Origin: Leishmania martiniquensis
Taxonomy: Eukaryota; Euglenozoa; Kinetoplastea; Trypanosomatida; Trypanosomatidae
Reading direction: 5' to 3'
Assembly (NCBI RefSeq): GCF_017916325.1
Contig: NC_090166.1
Coordinates: forward strand, 1,485,228-1,549,227
DNA: 64,000 nt
Shown: positions 9,356 to 18,337 of the stretch, piece by piece
How positions within the stretch are numbered: position 1 is the stretch's first letter
Layout of the letters: every line of letters starts with the position of its first letter
The notes under the pieces: model-generated
What the model was told of the DNA's origin: nothing
The model's database searches: none
The model's input: only the letters and a program-made list of their open reading frames with translations
Translations under genes and position numbers: made by a program

Positions 9356-10732
9356 TCACCTGCGAGAAGTGAAGAGGGCGGCAAACGCGTCTGCACTGCA
9401 GGAGAAGTCATTAATGAGCTTGCGCTCTGGGCGTAGTACGCTGGCACTCTGCCGACCGGTTGGCACAGGCACCAGCGACGGCGTCTCAGCTGATGTGGGG
9501 GACACTTCCTGCCGGGAATTTCGCGGTGACGTCGTCGGCCTGACGGGGGAGAGGGCAGCAGCGATTGGCTGAGGCGTCGCTACTCTTGTCGGCGACTCAT
9601 GAGGGCGCGCAGGGGTCTTTGCTTTTGGCGCTGACGATGCTGAGGCGGCGGCTGCATATACGCGGTCGAGTAGCGCGTGCCCCACCCTCGCCTCCGCAGC
9701 GCTGGAGGTGCGCGTTACGCCGGAAAGCGATACAGCTTCGAGGGCTTCACGTTGGCCCTTCCCCATCTCGCTCTCGCCATCTCCCTCCGAGACAGACGAC
9801 GCCGCCGAGCAGCCCAGCGCGCGAATCGAGCCGCCGCCTTCTCCAGATGTGTGCATTGGCAGATCCTCGAGTTGCACCTCGCCTGTGTCCTGCTGCCCCA
9901 CGATATGCTGCAATTGAGCCGCCGCAGATGCAGCGGGCGCCGCCAGATCGAGCTCCAGGTCACGCGCGAATTTGGTCACCGCTACTGCTGTGCCTGACGT
10001 CGCACACTTCACTATGGCATTTCTCTTAGCGTTCTCGGTGGGCATGCAGACAACGGTGCTCGAGTCGTTCTGCTCTGCTCTTCGGGAGGCCTCACGGACG
10101 CGCTCCTCATAACGCGCGCACTGTTCATCGGCCCACCGCTTCCGCTGTTGCACTGAGGCCTGCAGAGATGCCACCGCCTCCTGGAACCGGAGCTCAACTT
10201 TCGCTGTGAATTCCTTCAGGCTCGCCTCGGCTCGCTCGTAGCGGCGTTTCGCTGCGTCGCGCAGCAGTTCGTAGTGCTGCTGCTCTTCTTGGGCGAGCAA
10301 CTTCTGTCGCCGCGCCTCCTCGACCGCACGGCGCAGCTCGTCGAACTCCCTATCCAGCTCCTGGCGCTTCTCCTCCGATGTTATCTGGAAGGCGTTCAGC
10401 GCTGCTGCGCACTCCTTCTTCGTCCGCTGCAAGCCCCTGATCGTATCCTCCAGCCGTTCAACGTATGCCAGGCACTCTGCCTCCTGAGCTCTGCTGGCCT
10501 CGGCCACAGCCGATGCGCGGGCGACAGCCTGTCTCGCCCGCTCCTCCATCTTAAGCACGTGATCCTCTAGTCCGTCGCGGATGCCTGTCAAGAGCTCGTG
10601 ACGCCGCTCAGCATACTCGGCGAAGGTGCTCACACTCTCCAGCACCCGCGAGGTCACATCAAAGGGCGGGACCTCCACGGACGGTCGCATGCGAGGCGCA
10701 GGAGACAGCGAGCCGCCCCCGTTGCACGCCAT
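9356..10732 (-). CDS. Hypothetical coiled-coil protein, about 458 aa
   Basis: The frame is open back to 11197, but the ATG at 10732 (MACNGGGSLSPAPRMRPS) is preferred because the upstream part translates a CT- and GT-rich leader that contains the splice signal. Residues 20-45 contain VPPFDVTSRVLESVSTFAEY, followed by about 180 residues of continuous coiled coil (for example QELDREFDELRRAVEEARRQ). The C-terminal half is low-complexity, Ser/Ala/Pro-rich, and ends FTSRR. The domain plan resembles small cytoskeletal or flagellar coiled-coil proteins of kinetoplastids, but no named family is recognised. It lies between two other unrecognised genes on the same strand. No membrane segment or signal peptide is visible. 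Confidence 0.75.
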   Translation of the reverse strand: MACNGGGSLSPAPRMRPSVEVPPFDVTSRVLESVSTFAEYAERRHELLTGIRDGLEDHVLKMEERARQAVARASAVAEASRAQEAECLAYVERLEDTIRGLQRTKKECAAALNAFQITSEEKRQELDREFDELRRAVEEARRQKLLAQEEQQHYELLRDAAKRRYERAEASLKEFTAKVELRFQEAVASLQASVQQRKRWADEQCARYEERVREASRRAEQNDSSTVVCMPTENAKRNAIVKCATSGTAVAVTKFARDLELDLAAPAASAAAQLQHIVGQQDTGEVQLEDLPMHTSGEGGGSIRALGCSAASSVSEGDGESEMGKGQREALEAVSLSGVTRTSSAAEARVGHALLDRVYAAAASASSAPKAKTPARPHESPTRVATPQPIAAALSPVRPTTSPRNSRQEVSPTSAETPSLVPVPTGRQSASVLRPERKLINDFSCSADAFAALFTSRR

Positions 10733-11277
10733 CCGCAGCCCGCCACTGCTCTTTGCCGTGCAGACGGGGAGGAGTGTGGGAAATGTAAATGTAGCACGCA
10801 CACACACACACACGAAAGGGCGGCGAGAGGAGAAGAGAAGGGGAGGCGGGGAGAGCGATAGATCGACGGTGGGCACCTTCAGCAGACGGAGACACAAATA
10901 GAAACACAGGGAGAAAGGGACGGGGCCGCGCCAATGCAAGGCCCGCGTCGGCCGGAAAAGCGAGATCCTCCGTGAGACATGCACAAGTTTCGCAGCAGCG
11001 TCGCGGAGAGGAGCAGGCGATTGCACTCTCCTCTGTCGCCACGCTTGACGGTACAAGGCGCCCACACGCGCTGGATTGCCACGTAAATACCGCGACAAGG
11101 CACGGCAAGAAAAAACAGAAGATGGGTGTGGTGACGCGTTCGTGAAGAGACGCCTGAGCAGGCGGCACATCACCTTTAGCGGAGGTCTATACGCCACCTA
11201 ACGTACATCGCGCGAACGTGCAGACGACATGCTCGCAGGCAGTCAAGCGAAGAGACGCAATGTGGAGAGCCGCACGT
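10733..11277. promoter_or_regulatory. Intergenic region with trans-splice acceptor for the coiled-coil gene
   Basis: Opposite 10815-10862 the minus strand is a long pyrimidine tract, followed by a (GT)n run and then an AG opposite 10751-10752. Splicing there would give a 5' UTR of only about 18 nt before the ATG at 10732. The remainder is the 3' UTR of the gene ending at 11278 and shows nothing else. Confidence 0.5.
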
Positions 11278-12693
11278 TCACAATCGGAAGATGCGCTCCG
11301 GAGACGGAACGACCGCTGGGAGCCGCACCACAGGGACGGAGGCAGGATGCAGAGTGCAGCGCTTCGGCGCCGCGGAGTGGCGGCCAAAGTCCACAAGCTT
11401 CGCTGGCTTCGTGCGCACGGCGATGCCGTCTCTCGGCGGAGTAGCTGGAGGGGTGGGAATGGTGTGCGTGCAATGCTCGCAGAGCAGCGACTGCGGTGAC
11501 GGAGATGCACGGGCAAATGTCTGCAGTCGAAATGCCGGCGCTGATGAAAACGTAACAGAGATGCCCCTCTCACCCGGTACCCCCTCTCCGCGCCACGGGA
11601 AGAGCGTAGGCGTCGCCGCGGAGTCACAGAAAGACGGCGCGCTCGACAGCGGGACGTCCGCCACCACGTCCACACGAATGGCGTCCACTGCCGGGCTCAT
11701 GGAGCGGCTGACGTGAAAGGAGTCCACGTCGGCAAAGTCTGTCTCACCGGATAGCGAACGGTGGCGCAGCGCATCCGTTTGAGTGTCTTTGGAAAGTCGC
11801 AGGAGCGACTCCGCCGGCGCACGCACAACGGCCTTCGAAAGCCACTTGTCGTAGTAGAGACGGTACAGACGCTGCGCCACCTGGAGCTTCACAAGGCGGT
11901 ACCGCGCTATAGTGGCGGCAGAGAAGGAGGTGAGCATCTCGTGAGCGGCTCGCGCCCTATCGGCATTCACGACAACAAACTCAAGGGGGAGTGAGCTTTG
12001 GCTCGCCTCCGTCTCGCGCGGGTGCGACGACATTGCCACCGGCAAAGCTGAGGTGGTGACTGAGCCTTGCACGGTACCCGCTGCACGGGCCAAGGAGCTG
12101 CGAGGGCTTTCGACGCCCGTGAACAACGCGATGCCCCGCATGAGACACACCGATGAGCCTTCCGCCTGCACTTTGTGTCTTGCCGTTGACGCTGCACCCC
12201 CGAAGTAGGCGCTGATGTTGGGCGGGGACTCGCTATCTCGAAGAGTGGAGAAGGAGTGGCGCCCCGAGTCGACCCCCGCTCGTGCAGAGCCGCTCACACG
12301 ATGGCTGCTGTCCCTCCTCGCAGACGACGCGACCCGCAGCAGATGAATCTGGAGCGAACTTGTAGTGTACAGCACCTCCCCCTCGTCATGCACGAGGGGG
12401 GGCGGACCCACGGGACGGGGGCTGGTCATATATAAGCCGCCGCCCTCGTCGGTCGGCCTCCTCTCAGACGAGGCCTCGATGCTCACAAAGGCCCGCATAT
12501 TGGCACTTTCCCTCTTCTCTATCGGAGGCGATGCGCTGCTGAAGCTGCTGGAGCTTGAGAACTGCATGCTCACCTCTACCGCCCTGCCCGGGTCAGACAT
12601 GGCCGTGACAATGTCCGCGGTGCCCGTACGCACACCGCACTGCTCACCAAAGGGATCACGCGGGCACGCGCTGAGAGCAGCGGCGGCACGCAT
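11278..12693 (-). CDS. Hypothetical Ser/Pro-rich protein, up to 471 aa
   Basis: ATG at 12693 gives 471 residues; a second ATG at 12600 (MSDPGRAVEVSMQ) gives 440 and may be the true start. Most of the protein is low-complexity, rich in Ser, Ala, Arg and Pro, as is common for fast-evolving kinetoplastid proteins. One denser segment near the middle, YRLVKLQVAQRLYRLYYDKW, looks like an amphipathic helix with aromatic residues and may be the only folded part. No signal peptide, membrane span or catalytic motif is seen, and I do not recognise a family. It lies between a Ser-rich giant upstream and a coiled-coil gene downstream, all on the minus strand. Length and a protein-like composition over the whole frame support a real gene. 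Confidence 0.7.
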   Translation of the reverse strand: MRAAAALSACPRDPFGEQCGVRTGTADIVTAMSDPGRAVEVSMQFSSSSSFSSASPPIEKRESANMRAFVSIEASSERRPTDEGGGLYMTSPRPVGPPPLVHDEGEVLYTTSSLQIHLLRVASSARRDSSHRVSGSARAGVDSGRHSFSTLRDSESPPNISAYFGGAASTARHKVQAEGSSVCLMRGIALFTGVESPRSSLARAAGTVQGSVTTSALPVAMSSHPRETEASQSSLPLEFVVVNADRARAAHEMLTSFSAATIARYRLVKLQVAQRLYRLYYDKWLSKAVVRAPAESLLRLSKDTQTDALRHRSLSGETDFADVDSFHVSRSMSPAVDAIRVDVVADVPLSSAPSFCDSAATPTLFPWRGEGVPGERGISVTFSSAPAFRLQTFARASPSPQSLLCEHCTHTIPTPPATPPRDGIAVRTKPAKLVDFGRHSAAPKRCTLHPASVPVVRLPAVVPSPERIFRL

Positions 12694-13282
12694 TCACCTC
12701 GTCGCCCAAACGAGATGTGGGGCGGCCCGTAGAGGAATCACACGGTGGGGAGCGTTGTAGCCGAGAATACTACACAAAACACCATCCGCCAACGCCCTCA
12801 CTCACGAAATGGTCGACGTCTACAGCCGCAGCTGAGCATGAGAAGAGAACAGGGGAGCAGCAGAGCAAAGATGCGGGGGAAAGATGCCCGACAGGCGTAG
12901 CGGCAGCAGCGGCGTCGACGCTAAGAGCAGCCCTTAGGGGGGAGAGTGGCACAGGAAAGCAGTGCGCAGCTCAAGGCAGCGCGAGGAGGCATGGCAGCGC
13001 ACAGAAGTCGCACTGCCGCCTCAGGTGCACGAGAGGCAAATACTGTCGACCCGCCCTCCCTCGCCACAATGGCCTGCATGGAGATGCAGGCGAGTAGCGG
13101 AGGCGACGACCGTGGCTGAGCGCTGTCTTCGGGAGCTGCGATCACAACATGCAAAAGAGGAAGGAAAGAGAATACAGCGCGAAACAAACACCACGAAGGA
13201 AAGGGAGAGCCCACAACGACTGCCGCAGATAAGCGCTACGCCAACGCAGACGTCAGTGCGACGCTGCCACGCAAAAGAGGGC
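12694..13282. other. Intergenic region
   Basis: Purine-rich plus-strand blocks at about 12836-12893 and 13146-13216 are polypyrimidine tracts on the transcribed strand and could serve splicing of the gene starting at 12693. Nothing else is supported. Confidence 0.5.
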
Positions 13283-13729
13283 TCACATGACTCCACTGAT
13301 GTACTTCAGCCCCCTAAGGGGGACGGTGGTGGCAGTGAGCGCCTGTCCGTCGACCACCTCTAAGCTACTTTCTGTCACACTCGCTTCTACGTAGTGGTGT
13401 GAGGCGCTGGAGCGTTCTTGATTCGCCCATCCTTCCGCACTCCAAGCGATGTGCTCGCAGATGGATGAATGCGTAGTATTCCCCTCACTTCGGGACACAG
13501 GAGAGCGTGGCCGGTACGGTGACGTGATCACCGCGGCGCCAGCAAGAGTCGCGTCCGCGAGCTTTACCGGTGCATGGGAGGACGTTCGGAAAGCCAAAGC
13601 GTCTGCGTTGGCAACGACCGCCGCGCGTTTTAGTGAGCTCACGCTGTGATCAACCTCTAGCTCGGAAGTCACCCCACCGCCACCACCGTGCTGCGGCACG
13701 TCGAGACGTCCCGGCGAGCTGGGTGTCGA
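13283..13729 (-). other. In-frame open extension after the stop codon of the giant gene
   Basis: The giant gene ends with a TGA at 13730-13732. The same frame then stays open for 149 codons to a stop at 13283, starting STPSSPGRLDVPQH and ending LRGLKYISGVM. Composition (Ser, Ala, Thr, Arg with Pro pairs such as SPYRPRSPVSR) is like the upstream protein. There is no ATG near the beginning, so it is not an independent gene. It may be a C-terminal extension removed by a recent nonsense change, a readthrough product, or chance openness in GC-rich DNA. Confidence 0.35.
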
Positions 13730-16700
13730 TCAATTCGTCGCCGTCGGCGCCATGACGAGGCTGCTGGAGCGCGATAGCGAGGAGGAAGTGCTACCCGACA
13801 GTGAGTGACTGCAACGCGATGCTGAAGCGGAAGGAGAATGCGCAGGGAAACTGTGAGGGCACGCGGGGGGCTGCAGTGCCGACGCCACGGCCACATCCGC
13901 ACTCTGCAGGGACAATTTCTTGACGGCGGCATCGTCGCCCACCGTCGCCCGTTTCGCTCCCTCTGGGTTACTCTCTTTCCCTGCCGAGGGACCACTGTTT
14001 GCGCAGCCGCTAAAAGGCATCGCGAGCGTCTCCCCCGCTCCTCGATCCGCGCGCCTTTCTGAATGCCTGGCCGCCTTGGACTCGGCCGCTGCAGCCGACA
14101 GGCACCGGGTTGACGCGTCAGATCGAGAAAACGCCTGCGCCATCGGAGTATCACGCTTGCGCTCCGCTTCCGTAACTGCGGCTGGACGCTCGACGTCTCT
14201 GCACGGTGAAGCTGACCTCATCTTCCACTGCAGAAGGCGACACTGCAGCGGGGTTGGCGCGTGGCTATGCGGCTCACCCTCGCCCAGCTCCTCTTCGCCA
14301 CCGCCGCTGCTGAGCGATGCGGCATGCCGAACATGTGCCGAGCGCTCCAGCGGCGACTTCTCCGCCTCTGTGGCAGGCAGAGAAAAAGAGCCGTGCTCAG
14401 CAGCCGCTGCAGAGGCACTCGCGAGGGCCACATCGGACGTCCGCAGCTGCGTCGATAAAGGTAGAGAGGCGCTCAACCGCACCGCTACCAAATCTTCAAA
14501 CCGCTCGACACCACCACCACTTGCCGATGAGGCAAGAGATGGACCGCGCGTCGTGTCCTCTCGCTTTACTGTAGCAGTGCTGACGGAGATGACGCAAGCC
14601 TCCTGCAGCTGCACAGAACTCCGCACTGAAGATTTTACTCCTCGAATCTTAGCAAAGCGCGCAGCTGGTGAAGCCTCAGTCGTGCCACACAACACCGCAG
14701 CATCTCGTAGGCCCTCGACCTTCGCAGCGCCTGCCTTTGCGAGTGTTCCAGCCGATGGGTGAGGTAAGGAGGTAGCGGCGCGCGTTCGTGCGTCTGCGGT
14801 GTCGCTTGGAGAGGAGCCACTCGTCTCCTGCATCGCGTGAACGGATTCCACGCGGCTTGCTGGGCGCACATTGTCCCCGCTAACAGTGGTGGTCTCCATC
14901 CCCTTTTCTGTCGGCCCTTCGTGTCGTGCAAGCACGAAGCGCTTTGGACGGGACCGCGAATCACGTGGGCTGAGCATATCATTCACTGCCCACGACTCCG
15001 TCACTGCGCTCGTGACTGCTGCCGACTGCTTCGCATCTTCCAAAGACAACGCTGGTCTTCTAGACGCCTCCGCCTCGTCTACAGCGACCCCCAGCTGGGC
15101 ACCGACTTCCGTGCCATTGGCCGACGACGTGGCCACGGCCCCGCATGGCGCCACTGCCGCCGAAGGCGCTGCGTAAGCACAGCGTCCACTTTCCTGAAGA
15201 TTGGGCAGGTGCAGCGAGTTCACACCATCTCCTCCCACGGGCCCGTCCATTTGCGGTTTGTACGGGGGCATCGCGTCCGCCGTCGCGGACGTTCGTCGTC
15301 GAGCCCAGCATTCCGAGCTGAGTTTCCCGAGAGCCGGGCAGGGCTCCTCTAAGGCAGTGGATACGCTGGCAAAGATAGCAGAAAAAGTTGGCTGCCGGCG
15401 CGCCTCCCATGCAGCCGCCGCGTGCGTGTAGTTCGTCGGCGGCACGGGAAGGCCCCGCTGAGGTGGCATCTGAGATACGTCGGTTGTCAGACTCCTGCTG
15501 AGATCGCTTTCACCACTCGCTGCTGCAGGGACAGGCACGCACAGCGCAGAGGCGGTGTCTCTCCAAGCATTCCACAGATGCAAAGACGATGAGCACGCAA
15601 CCGCCCCCTGCCCCAGCGCCGCCTGCCGATCCTCGGCAGCTCTCATGGCCCCCTCCCTGTGAGATGAGGCTCGTGCGTGCGATTGGAGGCTCGGAGTTAA
15701 GCCGGCACAGCTCTCCAGGCGAGACTCCACCGCTGCAGACGACGACTTTGCGGTGCGATAGTGACGTAGTAGCTCCGCCTGCAGTACCGCACCCTCAGGA
15801 AGCTGATCTACGGCATCACGGCCTCCGGCCGACATGCGCGCCCGCTCCTCTGCGTGGTAAGATGTGATCGATCGGAACGATGATTGGGACGAGAGAGCAG
15901 ATCTCTCGAGCCGCCCGTCCTCTGCAACAGCCGATGTCCCTTTCATCTCTCCCGCCGCCACATCCTTCCGCGCGGATCGCGGAAGCGGAGTTGCATCGAC
16001 CTGCGCGCTCCTGTCGGTCACCTCGCTTCGACTCGGTGGCTCCGCTTCCGCTTCGCCAGCGCTCAAGGCAGAGCTACGTGTGCGGTGGGCGTCTCCAGAG
16101 ACCGACTCCTGCATCCGGCTCACATCCCCCGCATGTTCTGTGGAAGCTGTCTGCGGTGCGTGTGCCGGAGCCGGATGAGCATCCACGGAGGGGAGGGCCT
16201 CTGAATGTCGCCCAAGAGCCCACGCACTCGCGTTTGGCGGTGCGTCCGCCGTGGCCCGCAGCATCTCCTCGAGACAACGTGCCGATGCGAAAGACTCCGT
16301 CACACGGGCGACATGCGGCGGCTTCCCCGAGTGGCACCCGAAAGAGGAAATACTCGTCGCGTCTTCTGCAGGAGCGGCGACCGCGGCATTGGCTATCCGT
16401 TGCTCATCACGGACGACGGACGCACTCGCGTTCCGTGGAGACGGTAAGCGGGAAACAATTGGCGACGCAACGAGAGAAGACACTGCGACATGAACTACAG
16501 AACGCAATGCAGCACCCACAGGCACGCCCACTGCCAAGGAGCTCGACGGGTGCTCGCGCTCGCCTCGGTCACCGCTAGGAAGCTGCGATGTCTTGACATC
16601 TGCGTCGCCGCGGCCGCCCTGAAGCCGAATAACCTGAGCGGGGACCTGCTGCCAGCTGTGCCGCACCTCCGCATAGTGTGTGCCGGAGATGTCCTCACGA

Positions 16701-18337
16701 GGGACGGACGACACCGTGAAGATGATAGAGGAAGACAAGGAGGAAGACGAGGCGCTATCGCTGCCTTGAAAGTTCAACGATTTTGATGTGGCAGTGCACT
16801 GCGCCTCCGGGGAACCCTCATCCGGGGCCGTCTTTGCTTCCGTAATCTGAGACTCCGGTGTAGCACCTGTGTTACGATCTCGAGGCACAGCAGATGCGAG
16901 GGAAGCGGCCGCAGCCGTCACTGAACTGTGCTGGCGGCTCTCCGGCATCTCTCGGATCTCTACAGATGAAAGGTTGTCTGCATTGCGCCCTGCGGCATGT
17001 GAGCGAAGGTGACGATGGTGGCGAGACGGCGCGCGCTTCCCCTTGGCCTCTGTGGCAGGTGTAGATGTCAGGGCCGTCCCATCACCGTACTGCGCCTCCG
17101 TCGGCTCTCCGCGGAGAGCCTTCACTGCGGCCTGACTTGGCTTGCCCAGACGATGCCTCGAGCTCGGCAGCGCCGCAGGTGCATCGAGCGCGCGATCTGA
17201 CGCTGGCGCGTGCACCACTTCAGTAACGCGCTGCTGCACATGCACTGCTCTCTCTTCCTCGTCATAGTACGTGAGAGCTGCCACACGCCAATCCGCCCTT
17301 CGAGTGGAACGCATGGAAGCGCTCCCCGGCGCCGTCCTTATCCTCCGGCTCACGTCGTCCATTGCGTCAACAGATGATCCCCTGCGTGAGGTGTGCCGGC
17401 GCGGTGTGTGATGCGACGGATACGCCCCATTGGAAGACTTCACGGCTGCCGCATCGAAATCACCCCCACTGTGCTCCACTGCAACGGGTCTCGAGGATAC
17501 CTTTCCTCGATCGGCGGCCTTCAGCGGGATCGGCGCTTTGAGCTCAGCTGACTCCAGTGCTTCTTGCGCAAAGTCGAGCTCCGCCGCCTTCTCCAACGAC
17601 CACCTCTCGAGCTCCTCTACTCGTTGAACCGCAGCCCGTTGTCGAAGTTGCGCGGCTTTTGTGAGCCGCGGAGTTCGCGGAGATACTGCGCCGCTGCTGC
17701 GCGGACGCACTGGCGTGAGTATGCTGCTGCACGATGCAGAAACCGCAGAAGGACAGTGCTGTCCACGCGGGCTGATCAGCGCGGCAGCTGATAGCGTTCG
17801 CCCTTTCGGGAGGAAAAATATGTTCTGCGCCGCCTCGTCGCGCTCCTCTAGCTGGTGGTGGACGTATTCGGCGCGCAGCTGAGCGGCACGGGTAGATCGC
17901 GGTAGGGAAGTGTCGAGACCGGCACTTACCTCGTCCATTGTGACCTCCTGCGACGACGCGTGACTGCGTCCCCGGAGCGACCTCCGCGCATCTGCCGTCG
18001 GTAACCAGATCCTCCTTCCCTGCGCTGAGACTGCCGCAGAAGATGAACTGCCTGACCTGCGCGTGGGCTTCTTCTCCCTGCTGTCAGACCGGCGGTGGTG
18101 GCTGCGGAGTGGGGTGACATTCAGCAACGACGGCTCAAAATGCAGTGGACGGTGTACATACGTAGTGGGCGGTAGCACAGCATAGGGTACTCGGTGTCGT
18201 GACACCACAGCAATGCCTTCGCCAGTACATCGTTCTGCGGTGGCGTTCGAGTTGGGCGTGAAGTAGAGGGGGTTGTACAGATAGTCGGCGGGGAGCTGCA
18301 GCTGCGGCATCGGAGATTTGCCGACGTTGTACCCCAT
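13730..18337 (-). CDS. Giant hypothetical Ser/Ala-rich protein, 1535 aa
   Basis: The frame is open to 18565, but the ATG at 18337 (MGYNVGKSPMPQLQLPADYL) is preferred: the upstream part translates a leader with a T-rich tract and an AG opposite 18417-18418, a good trans-splice acceptor. The N-terminus has two similar aromatic motifs, YNPLYFTPNS and YVHRPLHFEP, which may be conserved binding elements. Residues around 150-350 contain two Ala/Arg helices with related starts (RAAQLRAEYVHHQLEER and KAAQLRQRAAVQRVEELER). The remainder, over 1000 residues, is low-complexity Ser/Ala/Arg/Glu sequence ending SLVMAPTATN. No enzyme, membrane or signal motif is seen and no family is recognised. The frame stays open for another 149 codons after the TGA (see 13283-13729). 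Confidence 0.8.
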   Translation of the reverse strand: MGYNVGKSPMPQLQLPADYLYNPLYFTPNSNATAERCTGEGIAVVSRHRVPYAVLPPTTYVHRPLHFEPSLLNVTPLRSHHRRSDSREKKPTRRSGSSSSAAVSAQGRRIWLPTADARRSLRGRSHASSQEVTMDEVSAGLDTSLPRSTRAAQLRAEYVHHQLEERDEAAQNIFFLPKGRTLSAAALISPRGQHCPSAVSASCSSILTPVRPRSSGAVSPRTPRLTKAAQLRQRAAVQRVEELERWSLEKAAELDFAQEALESAELKAPIPLKAADRGKVSSRPVAVEHSGGDFDAAAVKSSNGAYPSHHTPRRHTSRRGSSVDAMDDVSRRIRTAPGSASMRSTRRADWRVAALTYYDEEERAVHVQQRVTEVVHAPASDRALDAPAALPSSRHRLGKPSQAAVKALRGEPTEAQYGDGTALTSTPATEAKGKRAPSRHHRHLRSHAAGRNADNLSSVEIREMPESRQHSSVTAAAASLASAVPRDRNTGATPESQITEAKTAPDEGSPEAQCTATSKSLNFQGSDSASSSSLSSSIIFTVSSVPREDISGTHYAEVRHSWQQVPAQVIRLQGGRGDADVKTSQLPSGDRGEREHPSSSLAVGVPVGAALRSVVHVAVSSLVASPIVSRLPSPRNASASVVRDEQRIANAAVAAPAEDATSISSFGCHSGKPPHVARVTESFASARCLEEMLRATADAPPNASAWALGRHSEALPSVDAHPAPAHAPQTASTEHAGDVSRMQESVSGDAHRTRSSALSAGEAEAEPPSRSEVTDRSAQVDATPLPRSARKDVAAGEMKGTSAVAEDGRLERSALSSQSSFRSITSYHAEERARMSAGGRDAVDQLPEGAVLQAELLRHYRTAKSSSAAVESRLESCAGLTPSLQSHARASSHREGAMRAAEDRQAALGQGAVACSSSLHLWNAWRDTASALCVPVPAAASGESDLSRSLTTDVSQMPPQRGLPVPPTNYTHAAAAWEARRQPTFSAIFASVSTALEEPCPALGKLSSECWARRRTSATADAMPPYKPQMDGPVGGDGVNSLHLPNLQESGRCAYAAPSAAVAPCGAVATSSANGTEVGAQLGVAVDEAEASRRPALSLEDAKQSAAVTSAVTESWAVNDMLSPRDSRSRPKRFVLARHEGPTEKGMETTTVSGDNVRPASRVESVHAMQETSGSSPSDTADARTRAATSLPHPSAGTLAKAGAAKVEGLRDAAVLCGTTEASPAARFAKIRGVKSSVRSSVQLQEACVISVSTATVKREDTTRGPSLASSASGGGVERFEDLVAVRLSASLPLSTQLRTSDVALASASAAAAEHGSFSLPATEAEKSPLERSAHVRHAASLSSGGGEEELGEGEPHSHAPTPLQCRLLQWKMRSASPCRDVERPAAVTEAERKRDTPMAQAFSRSDASTRCLSAAAAESKAARHSERRADRGAGETLAMPFSGCANSGPSAGKESNPEGAKRATVGDDAAVKKLSLQSADVAVASALQPPACPHSFPAHSPSASASRCSHSLSGSTSSSLSRSSSLVMAPTATN

